Shown here: positions 31,801-43,900 of the stretch, one piece after another
How positions within the stretch are numbered: the stretch's first letter is position 1
Layout of the letters: each line of letters starts with the position of its first letter
From: Prorocentrum cordatum
Taxonomy: Eukaryota > Sar > Dinophyceae > Prorocentrales > Prorocentraceae
Assembly (NCBI GenBank): GCA_963575745.1
Contig: CAUYUJ010000181.1
Location: forward strand, 264,207-328,206
Direction: 5' to 3'
Length of the DNA stretch: 64,000 nt
Program-made: the position numbers and the translations under genes
Notes under the pieces: generated by a model
Databases searched by the model: none
What the model was told of the DNA's origin: nothing
Seen by the model: the letters and a program-made list of their open reading frames with translations, nothing else

Positions 31801-34800
31801 CTGGGGCCCAGCGCGCCACCGGCGGCATTGAGGACTTTCGAGCGCGCAGCGCTGCTATTGATTGCGAACGTGCCCTGGTCTATCATAAGTGAACCCTCGG
31901 CCCCCCCCCAACGGGCCTGGGTCGGCAAGCGAACGCCCCGGCCGACGCGCTTGACCTCCAGCGGCTCGGCCGCCGTCTGGAAGCCCGCGCCGCGGCCTCG
32001 CCAGCGACTCGGACTCCGCCCGGCAAGATGATAAAACTCCACCAGGTAGGCTTCCGCGCCCCGAAACAACTCAGCACGCGCCTCGCCGAGATCCGACGGG
32101 GGCGCCTCTCCGACCGCCCGCGACCGCGACGGGGCTTCCCGAGGGGGCGGGCCTCTAGGGCGGAGGCGTCTCAATGGGGGACAGTGCACATCGGGAACTG
32201 AGGCATGCGGCTTGAAGCCTTCATTCCTAAGCCCCTGAACTTCGCGACGAGGGCGCCGCGCGTCTGCGCAGGAGCGGCGGATGGCAGATTGACCGGACCG
32301 ACGCACCCGCTGAGCACAGAGCTGCAGACCCCGAAATCAACCCCCGCGCTCCGCAGGCGGGCAGCCAGGATCCGAGCGCCCTGCCTCCGGCCATTCGACG
32401 CCAGACGGCGACGTGTTCCAGTCACCCAGCGCCGCCCACGGGCCTCTGAGTGCACCGCGATGCGCGACGAGGGAGCCGAGGATGTCGACATCGGCCTTGG
32501 TCAGGCCGATGGATGCGGCGAGGCGAAGCGAGAGAACGCGCGGAGGCGTCGGCGGCCCGGCGATGACCCTGGCAGCGACAACCAGACAGCTGGCGACGGA
32601 GACCAGACAGAGACGCCCCCCGCAGAGTTGAAGACACCTTCCCCTATGCTGAGCGCCTTGCCACCGTTCATGCGCACCCCCCGTTGCAAGGCCCAGCGAC
32701 GAGCCGAGCTCCACAGACCATCCCGCGTGATCCTGTGCTCCTGAACGCACAAGCAATGCGACAACTGAGCTCCTTGGTGGCCGTCGTGCTTCATCCGCTC
32801 CAACAGAGACTGGCACGGATGCCATTGCGACACATTCGGCGAGATGAGGAGAAACTGCTGCAAAAAAACACTGCCGATTGACTGCCTTGAGCCGGCTACC
32901 GCCATCCATTGCCGCCAGCTTTTGCGCCGCGGCTGACCCGCCGCGCGCAGTTTCATCCCTCCCGACTCCCCGCGGGACTTGCCTTGCCGCGTGCCTCGCG
33001 GGCTCCGGCCGCGAGGCAGGGGGGGGCCTGAGTTGAAGGGCCCAAGGGCGCCACTGGGTTGCCGCCGCCACGCGCGCCCCTGCCAGCCCCAGGCTGCATG
33101 TGGTCACCCTCGCCGTAGCCGTTTGGCTGTGGCTCCAAGGATGTCGAAGAAACAGATGAGCAAATCCCTGTCCTCGGGCGCTGCGACACCTGCTGCGGTG
33201 GAAGCCGCCGCCGTTCCCTGGTCGTCGGCGTCGGATTCTATCTCTGTGCCCGCTGGGTCGACGTTGGTGCCGTCAGCACTTTCTGGGGGACAGCCCCCGC
33301 TGTCTGCGGACCAAAAAACCAAAAGACCCACCAGCCGCGCCAGCAGCACCAGAAAGGACAGGGCAAACAGGAGGCCTGTTGGTGGCCAGCACCATGGCCT
33401 TGCGCTCAACCAAGTTGGCGCTGCCCGCAGAAGTCTGCACAAAAAAATCGAGCCCGAACCTGGAGGCCGCCTTGCCCAGGAGCGTCGAGAGATCCCTCGA
33501 GGCTGGCAGAGGATGTAGCGGGGTCATCTTCACCTCCTTGCGTGACCTCAGGCACGATGGCTTTGGCTTGAACAACCCCTGATGGCAACATCGGTCCTGG
33601 CGAGGGCGTCGCAATGGTCGGAGATAAGCTTTCGCGCCTGCTCGAAGTGCTTCTGAACCTCGAGGAAAGCCAACCCAGCTGCGAGACCACGGTCTTCAGC
33701 TGGCTCAAGCTGCTTCTCCTCCCGCGAGCGCCGCTGGAGGAGGTCCTGAGGGCTTTTGGAGGAAAGGTCCACCGGTTGAGGGGGCTGCGTCTTCAGCGGC
33801 TTGCGAATCCACAAACTGCAGTACCACCGACACATCCTTCCCAGAGCTTTTGGCCAAACCCACGAAGGGCGCGCACCACCAACTCCTTTTCGTGCCACAA
33901 GCGAGCTGCCTGCATCCTTGTCCTTGGCATGAGAGGTCCATTGCCCCATCGCTCGAAGGGGGCAGCAGGCCAGGGGACACGATTATCGTGGTAGCGCAAC
34001 TGCCTGAGCACACATTGAAGCGGCCGCTGGTTGCAATCACGACATCGGTTCCGCCACGTGAAAACCCTTGCTAAAGCAGACCCAAATCTTTTTCTGCCAG
34101 GAGGCGCAATGTGAGTTCATGGGCGAGGGTTGACGGATGGCTCGGGCCAGCTGCTCCACTTCCAAATGATCTGGCCCAAAGGTTAGCAATCGGCTCGAAA
34201 CCTGGACCTGGCTTAGGGGGGAGGGCAGGAGGAGGAAGATGAAGAGGAGGAGGAGGAGGAGGAGGAGGAGGGGGAGGGGGAGGAGGAGGAATGATGATGG
34301 GGGAGAAAAAAAGGAAGGGAGATAGGAGAGGGGGAAGAGGAGGAGGGATGACGCACACACGCCACTCATCTAGAATCGCCCCAATCATTACCTTCACCCG
34401 AGGCCGAGATTCCCAAAACATCGCTCGCACTCCTTTATGGTCGCAGATAAAAAAGGCTCTGACCAATCGGACTTTGGTACGTCGTCGTCAGCTCTCGCCC
34501 CGCTCTAGCTGGGACCTTGTCGTAGGACCCGATCGTTTGGGTGCCACGCGATGGCGCCACACAAGATAACTTCCTTCACGATCTGGTCCTACATGACAGG
34601 GTCCCACACGGCAAGGTCCCGCGCCGTAGGGTACCACATCATATGAGTCTCACACAATATGGGGCCCTCACGCACAAGTCCCACGCGAGAAGGCGCCACA
34701 CGGTAAGGTCCCACACAATAGGGTCCTACTCAACAAGGCTCCACAAGAAAAGGTCCCATCACACCCCAGACGTAGGCTGGGATCCGTAAACTTTGCACAG

Positions 34801-37770
34801 GCCGTTGGTGCGTGTTCACGCCAGGATCACCTGCTTGGAGGATCGATATCCCGAGCTGACGGGGCCAGCGGCGATGGCCGGCAATGCGGGATGGTGCCGG
34901 GCGTCAAGGCCACCCCTTGCCTCCTCCCAACTTGGATCTACCCGGTGCCAACTCTCTACGGCGGTGCGCGTCGGTACGGTCCCCATCTCGGTTCTCCTCT
35001 GGGTCCCACGCGCACGATCCCGCACAACAAGAACCCACGCGATGTCGCGCCGCAAGATATGGCCCCACACAAGAGAAGTCCCGGTCAACAGGGTTCCTCC
35101 CAGAAGGGTCTCACAGGGCAGGGTCCCGCACGACAGGGCCCCATGCAGGAGCCCCACTCGACAAGGTCTCACACGATAGGGTCCTACACACATGGGTCCC
35201 ATGCGAGATGGTCCCACGCAAGATGGGCCAATACGATAGGGCCCGACACGATAGGATCCTGCACAGCAAGGTCCCACACGACAGGGTCCAACAAGATAGG
35301 GTTCCACAAGAAAGGGTCCCGATCCAGAAGGTTTCACTCCATAGGATCGCCTGGGGTCAATCCCTACAAAGGTTCCATCCCATTGGGTGGCAACCCAATG
35401 ATTGCACCTTGTAGTTCGCGCCCCACGTATTGCACATGGGCGCTGTGGGGTCCACGCAGGTATCTATGCAACCCCGCTGATATCTATAGTCTCCTGACCC
35501 TCTCACGCGTAATGGGTTTGGAAGCTAGCGAGAGCTCGGACCACAAAACAACCTGGCGGCACAGAGAAGGAATCCTCCGGGGCCTGCAGCCTCCTGAGCG
35601 CATTCCTGAACCAACGCCCCCACCGCAGTACAGAGAGCGCTGTACTGCACTGCGCATACTGGGATCCACACTGGAGAACATACTGGAACACCTACGGGAA
35701 AAGATACGGGAGGGCGCAAGCGGGAGGGCACATACTTACGACAGGCCACACGGGAGAGACCAGACGGGAGGCCGACGGCAGACCAACGGGGGAGACCCAC
35801 GGCAGCCTGCACGGGGAGACCCCACGAGAGACCACAAGGGGAGAACGTACGGGAGACCCTCGGCATCACGGGGCGTTTGTTTCGAGCAGGTGGGATCCAT
35901 TCCCCAGAGGCCGCACTGCTGCAAACAGCCGCACTTCAGCAGAGTTCCAAAGCCATACCCCCCCCTCCCCCCTCCCCTTCCGCCCCATGTCGAAACGCCA
36001 AGTAAGAAAACGTTGACCCGTCGGTTGTTGGAGGCACAGCATCACACTGGGAACCACACGGGAGACCACGAGCCACCGATTTTCTGGACCTGGACAGGCT
36101 CGCACCCGGCCAGGAAGGAACCCTACGGACGAGCTGCCTAGGGGGAAATCGGGAACCGAGCTGCATGCCTCCTCCTCCTCCTCCTCCTCCTCCTCCTCCT
36201 CCTCCTCCTCCTCCTCCTCCTCCTCCCTCCTTCATTCTTGTCGCTTACCGAAGTGCCTCAGCAACGCCCAGTCGGCGGTGGTCATGTCCCGTCGGAGCTC
36301 CCAACGAGGGCCGCCGCGCGAGAACCTGGGCAGGCCACCCGCCAACGGATGAGCAATTGACGACTCGAACCCTCTCCCTCCCAAAGGAGGGGGAGGGAAT
36401 TGAGGAAAGGAGCAGGTGGAGGAGCCTGCTCACAAATGATTCAACGAATCACTCTCCCCCACTTGGCGCTGGAAGCCGGACAGCGCGGCATGGGCGCGGC
36501 GCCAGACAATGACGTCGTGTTGTTGGGCATGTTTTGGCTCAACGTCGCACGTCGCACCCCGCACGCCGCCAGGGCGAGGGCGAGCAGCAGCGGCGGAACA
36601 CCGTTGCCACGTTGCCACAAGCAGCGGGGAGGTTACTCTGACGCAACTTCGCGTGCGCGTCACGAAACGCAAAGTACAGACATTATGTACAAACAATATG
36701 TCGCACCCCGACTGCAACTCCTGCAAGAGACGTTGGCTCCTCCAGTCGCTCCTTCTGCTGCTATCTTATGTCACCATCGTAAAACAAACCGCTGGGGCGG
36801 GATCCTTCATTGGCTGCCAGCACCGGCCAAAAGAGAAATCTGCGCTGACCACCAACAGCTGATGCTTGTGCTAGTCTGTTTTTCCGACAGCATCCTGATC
36901 ATCGCTCCACACCTTCTCCTCCTCCTCCTCCTCCTCGTCCTCCTCTTCTTCTTCTCCTGCCCTTGAAGCCCTGACAGGCTGGAAGAATACAATACTTCAC
37001 AAGTGCACCACCAATATTCCAACATACCACCCGAGATACTGTCAGGAACGTTTGGATAGCGTGTCGCGGCAGCTGCCCTGGCGACACGCTATGCCCTGCG
37101 AGCCTGCGAGCGGATTGCGTGTCGCTCCGCTCCGCGGGGCGGGAGGCTGGGAAAACTTCGGCACGTGGACGCCAGGGGATCGCGAGGTGGATAGCGTGTC
37201 GCGCCGAAACGTGGTGTGCCAGAACCGGCGGAGCGACGCGCCATCCCAAAGTCCCCGACCGTATTCCCACAGAGGACGCCCGATACCCCCAGCACTTCTG
37301 GAATGTAGCCGCCCTTGCAGCCCTGACGGGCTTGGAGATTACAATACATCACAGATGCACCACTACTTCATCTGGCTGCTGAAATACGGAGCCCCGAGCA
37401 AGGAGCGAAGTCCCTCTTTGACCCCGGAGGCGCCTGCGCGGGCGAAGAGCGCTGGAGAAACAGCCGTAAACGACCCGAAGAACATGGAGCCCCATCCGAA
37501 CCCAAGCTACTCATGACTCAAGCATCTGGGAGGCCTTCCCACACAGCACGCCACTGTCTTGGACGCGGGTCAGGGCCCAAGCGCCACTTCCCGGGCAGCG
37601 ACAGGAAGCCCTGCGGCAGCCGTTAAGACCGCGGCACACGGCACGCCATCTGCTCCCCTTTGGCACTCCTGGAAGGCCATCGCCCGTGCTCGCACTTTTT
37701 TTGTCCGTCGGCGGCGAGGCAGAGTGGCTGCACCAGCGCTAGAGCTAAACGGAGGCACCCTCCGCCTCCT

Positions 37771-37801
<31 letters not shown>

Positions 37802-37939
37802 CGCCGCCGCCTCCTCCGCCTCCTCCTCCTCCTCCTCGATCCGAATTGGGCCACCCGTCCACGCACGCGCTGCTCTCGCAGAGCCCACGTCGACTCCCAG
37901 GCCCCCCGGCCGCCTCGGCATGTGCAGGGACGGCCTGCG

Positions 37940-37970
<31 letters not shown>

Positions 37971-40900
37971 TCCGTCCTCTATCCATCCTCGTCCTCCTCA
38001 TCCTGCTCCTCCTCTTGCTCGTCCCTCTCCTCCTCCTCTCCCCTCCATCTCCTCCTCCTCCTCCTCCTCCTCATCCTCCTCCTTCTCCTGCTCCCCTCAT
38101 CCTCCTCCTGGTCTTCCTCTTCCTTCCGTTCTCCCTCCTCCTCCTCCTCCTCCTCCTCCTCCTCCTCCTCCTGCTCACCCTCATCCTCCTCCTGGTCTTC
38201 CTCTTCCTTCCGTTCTCCCCTCCTCTCCTCCCCTCCTCCTCCTCCTCCTCCCCTCCTCCTCCTCCTCCTCCTCCTCTCCTCTTGCTCCTCTTCCTCCTCC
38301 CCGCCCTTCCTCTATCTCCACCTCCTCCTCCTCCTCTCCTCCTCCTCCTCCTCCTCCTACTCCTCCTCCTCCTTCTCCTCCTCCTCCTCCTCTCCTCCTG
38401 CTCCTCCTCGCCCATCTAGTGTGGGGTTCGTTGGAGCCGCTTTGGGTACTGGTATCGGTCTGGGCATTGGCCCGAATGTGGGTTGTTTGCTCTCTCAGCT
38501 CGCCCTCCCGCGAACACCCCGCGAAGCGAGGGTAAACGAAAAGGTCTCTTCCCCCCCCCCGTCATCCTCCAGCGAATGGCAACACATGGGCGGGGATTTG
38601 GGCGTCGCCGACGTCGTGGAGCTGCCGCGGGTGCAGACGTCGTGTGAGGGACGGGCTGCCCTGCGATTCTTAAATCGGGGTCTCGCGTTCTACGTTGTCG
38701 CTCTACGTGCCACTCGTCGTGGTGCAGGAGATGTGCGGCACCGGGTCGCCTCGGCTGAACGCGCTTGGGATGGCATCCGCGTTGGCATGGAGGGAGGTGT
38801 TCTTGACGCTGGCCCACGTCCCTGCCGTCAGGATCGACCGCGTCAGCAAGCTGATGCTCTTGGAGCTTGTGCGCGTGTGCGGGGATGAGAGTCAGCCTGA
38901 GACGCTTCAGAGGCGCAGATGTTGCCACGGGCATGCATGCTGTGAAACCTGTGTCGACTCTAGGGCATGTCGAAGTAGTGGCGTCAGCCCATCTCGGAGT
39001 GCGTTGGTGTCGTCGGGTGTAGCGCAGCACTTATAGCTATTCCAAAGGCGCTCCCACCGCTAGATCTTCTTGGGCCTCTTTTTCTTGAACCCTCCGTCCC
39101 CCTGCTCCTCCCCCTCAACCCTCCTCCCTGTGTCGTCTCCCTCAGCCCTTCCCTCAACCCTTCTTGCGCGATGTAGGTTTGTCTTCCCGGCGTCCTACCC
39201 GTGGCTGTCCTCCTGGCGTCCTACCCGTGCGTCTCTGCTTGTTGGCTGTCCTCTTGGCGTCCTGCCCGTGCGTGTTGCTCTGTCACTTTCACCGTAGGGT
39301 GGCTGCAGCCTCCAGTACGTCGTGAGATGAGCCCGTCAATAAGCCAGTGACATCGTGAGCATTCGGAACACTTGCCTCTTGAAGCTACTCGCTATGGTGC
39401 GTGTACGTGTTCCCTCGGCGCCTCGGACACCCCTGCTGCCCAAGCCTGCCTTTCAGTCAGGGGCCTGTCCCGCCTGATTCCCCCTTGGGTCCCCCCTCGC
39501 CATCGAATCGACGCTGGGCTTGTGACAATGCTACCTGCGATCAGTCAGTCTTCACTGTGGCGAAGCTCCTCTTTGGGGCTCGTGCCCACTTCCAGTGGCT
39601 CAGTGCTGACTGTCTACTCTTGCATTTCAACGTTGGATTTCTGGGACGCCCTTTACGTGGGCATCCGACACGCAAGTAGCCTGTGGCATCTTTGTGGTGC
39701 CGCGGGCCTCTTTGTTTCTGGTGCGGTCGTTTCTCCCTTCCCTGGTCCCTTCCTCCCGACCGGGTCGGCGCAAGCCTTCTGGGCCCACCTCCTACCGGGT
39801 GTGGTCTCATGCCTGGGTCAGGGGCTCGCGCACGCAGGCTCTTTTTTTTTCTTGCACTTACGATACGCATCGTGCGTTTCGTGTTGTGCACTGCGACAGG
39901 CTGACAATGAGTCTCACATGGATCAAATGCTATCCCAGTGCGACCCTACCTAGGAGTTGGAGCATTTAGGAAAGCAACATCTACATCTACATCTACAGCG
40001 GCAGCTACATTTACATCTACACCTGCATCTACATCTACATCAACATCGACAGCGAGACTCACATCTACATCTACATCTACACCTACATCTACACCTACAT
40101 CTACACCTACATCCACATCTACACCTACATCCACATCTACACCTACATCTACACATACATCTACACTTTCGCATTGGTTTTGTTGTTGCGTTGCATTGCC
40201 TTTGCTGTTGCTCGTACCGTTGCTTTTGCCTTGCTATGCTATGCTATGCTATGCTATGCTATGTTATGGTATGCTATGCTATGATATGCTATGCTATGCT
40301 GCGCGATGCTATGCAATGCTATGCTATGTTATGCTATGCTGTGCTATGCTACGATATGATATGATGCGCTGTGCTATGATAAGCACTGCTATGATGTGTT
40401 ATGCGATGATATGCTGCGCTATGCTGTGCTATGATATGCTATGATATGCTGAGCAATGCTATGCTAGGCTATGCTATGCTATGCTATGCTTGGCCATGCT
40501 ATGCTATGCTATGCTATGCTATGCTCTGCTGTGCTAATGCTGCGGTAAGCTAAGCTAAGATGATATAAGCTATGCTAAGTTCAGCTAAGCTAAGCTAGGC
40601 CAGGCAAAGCTAAGCTAAGCTAAGCTACAGCTACGCGAAGCTAAGATGAAGCTAAGCTAAGCTAAGCTAAGCTAAGATGAGATAAGCAACGCGAAACTAA
40701 ATGAACGTCACTGGGGGAACCGCGGGGCGGATGCCAAGAAAACCGCCCGGGGCGTGCCCCACTGCCCGGCCCTTTAAGCAAACAGAGTAAGAACCCTTCT
40801 AGGCAGAGCCTCGGTAGGGAATAAACTTCTTCCTTCCTCCGATATCTCACCCCACTCATTCCGCCTCCATCCTCCCCTCTCCCTGCCCCGTTCATCCCCT

Positions 40901-43900
40901 TCCCGGTTTCTTCCTCCATTCCCCCATTATGTCCCGGCTTCCACTTCCTCCCATTCCTACCTGCTCGCACCTTTTGACTCCCTCCCTGTTTCCTCTTTCT
41001 CATCCACTACGCCTCCGGATAGCCCACCTCCCACTCCTGTCTCCTCTCCTCTTATCGTGCTCTGTCCTTCTATTTCTGTGTGGCCTCACGGCGCGCAACT
41101 TTTGGTGGCCATCAGCATAGGAACCATTCCCCGCAGTCGAAGGGCTCGCGCTTGAACCCATCCTGCAGGAAACATACACGTCATAAGCATTCGACCACGT
41201 AGACAAGCAAACCGTATATGAACGAAAGGGAGGCAACACGAGGAGGTGCCAAACACACAGTTTCACTATATCATGATATGTACAAATGCTCACGTTGACA
41301 TCGTCACGTCTGTTGACATAGTCGTTTACGTTGATGCTGGCATCGTCAATTGCGTTGAAACGCGGACATCCCGCAGTGTCATTGCAATCGTGGTTTATCG
41401 CCCTGTCGTCCATGTACAAGAACTGATGGGTCACGTTCTCCCAATCGCCGAAATGACATACTGTTGAATCTGGTCCGCGCTTTCCAACCTTGGTGCCAGG
41501 GGTCGCCGGAAGAAGTAGGGGGCGGGCAGAGGGCAAGGGAGGACCCATGGGTGCAGGGAGGACGATGAGGAACAAGACAAACAGGAGCAGAAGCAGGAAC
41601 CAGACATTAGCAGGACGACAGGAAACGTAATCTGTGAAATGACAGGAGGGATCCTCGATGAGGAAGATCATGAAAAGGAGAAACAGGCGGCAGAGGAACA
41701 GGAAGAGGAGGAGGATGAAAGCCCCACTTCGCCCGCCCACTTGGCCAAGGTCGTGCCAGAAATTATGGTGGAAGGCTCGCCCACTGGGCTTGGCTGGTCT
41801 AAAGAAATCGTTCTGCTCACCACCTCGTTCCCCTTCGGGATGAGGTTTCCCTCTCCCCCTACCTCCTCCCTCAGGATTCCTGGTTGGTTCCTGGTGGTTC
41901 CTGGAATGTCCCAGACAGTCCGGTATGGCCACACAAATCGCCCAAGATGGCCCACGCTGAGCCAAGACAGCCGCCCACATGTCTCTAAGAGCCGCCAAGA
42001 TCGCCCCAGGACGGCCCCGAGTGCCCTCCGAGCCTCCCGAGGAGGCCTCCAAGAGGCTCGTCTCGTGTTGGAACCCTCGACACCTTCGAGGGGGTCCTCA
42101 TCTCATCAATGCCGCCGAGACCAGAACGCCCGTAGACACAACGAACCCTGGAAACGCCTTCGTTTCTCCAGGCCCAACCCCGTTTTCGCCCCTCCACCCT
42201 ATGACCGTCCCTTTTTTCTTATACGCAGCAGCTACATCATCATGCAAAGCGGGCGCTTAAATCACACGCGCTTGCCAAAATTCTGTGAATCCAATGTTTT
42301 GGAAGAGCTCTCGACCACCCAAGGTCTTCAATTTTAGGGGCGTGACCGTTGATCGGGCGAACGAACGCCCGCCAAAAACAACGAACCCAATGAACGCAAT
42401 CGTTGCTCCAGACCCCTGTCCAGCCTTCGACCCCCCCCTTTTTTCCGAGACGCGACGACTTCATAGTGATGCAAGACGAGCGCCTGGGACACGCGCGCCA
42501 GCCGTAATATTCACCCCCCCCCTTTCCCAAGAACTCTCGGCCACCCAGGGCGGTAGCCGTTGATCACGCGAACGCTACGCCAAAGAACAGACCATCTGTC
42601 GGCGCAGCGAGCGAGCGCCCGTGAGCGCAGGCGGGCGGCGGCAGGCGAACGGCGGCGGCGACGGGGGCTCGGCCGAAGCGCGCGGGAGCAGGCACGGAAC
42701 GTGCACGCGTCAGCGGGGGGCAGCGACAAGGAGGGATACAGTCGAAACCGGTGGTCTGGATCGGTCGCCGTCCCAAGGGTACCGCTGCATCCGTGCCTCG
42801 TCCGTCCGTCCTTGACCACTCTCGATGGTCGGCCCCGCGCGAAGAGCCTCGGCATGGGTGCCCAAAGGGGGTCGGCATCCTTGTCGCACAGCTTTCCTAC
42901 CCGTTTCGCCCGCTCACGCAGGGACTCATCCACCCACCATCGCCCTGTTTTCGTTAGCTCGGGCCTGTCCCCCTACAGGGATATTTTGCACGAAGAATAA
43001 AGAAGATACGCAGACAATTGCAAAACATACTGAAAATCATCCAAACATCGTCCCCTGATTTTTTCCCAACCCTCCTGCGTTGGGTTCTCGATTATTTGAA
43101 TAGAGCACTGCTCGCGCGTCGCCTTCCTTACTTCCTTCCTTCCTTCCCGCCCCCTCCCGCCCCTCTCTTCCCCCTTGCCTTTCGCCTCGCTCGTCGCTGC
43201 GTGCCAGCTGGGGGGCTGCGATCTGTAAAACTGTCGCCACTTTCGAGGCCTGCTGGGGGGCCCAGCACACTGGGTAGTCACGGCAGACTCGAATGGGACC
43301 TCGCCATCCCTGGGGGGCTGCGATCTGTGAAACTGTCGCCACTTTCGAGGCCTGCTGGGGGGCCCAGCACAGTGGGCACTCACGGCAGACTCAAATGGGA
43401 CCTCGCCATCCCTGGGGGGCTGTGATCTGTGAAACTCTCGCCACTTTCGAGGCCCGCTGGGGGGCCCAGCACAGTGGGTACTCACGGCAAACTCACATGG
43501 GACCTCGCCATCCCTGGGAGTCTGCGATCTGTAAAACTGTCGCCACTTTCGAGGCCTGCTGGGGGGCCCAGCACGGTGGGTACTCACGGCAGACTCAAAT
43601 GGGATCTCGCCAGCCCTGGGGGGCTGTGATCTGTGAAACTGTCGCCACTTTCGAGGCCTGCTGGGGGGCCCAGCACAGTGGGTACTCACGGCAGACTCAA
43701 ATGGGACCTCGCCATCCCTGGGGGGCTGCGACTGTGAAACTGTCGCCACTTTCGAGGCCTGCTAGGGGGGCCCAGCGCAGTGGGCACTCACGGCAGACTC
43801 AAATGGGACCTCGCCATCCCTGGGGGGCTGCGATCTGTGAAACTGTCGCCACTTTCTAGGCCTGTTGGGGGGCCCAGCACAGTGGGTACTCACCGCAGAC

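Noticed and set aside
34891-36141. 416-codon plus-strand ORF
   Set aside because: It follows the degenerate GGTCCCACACG-type repeats; the peptide is repetitive ([18 protein letters not shown] type) without domain or start context.
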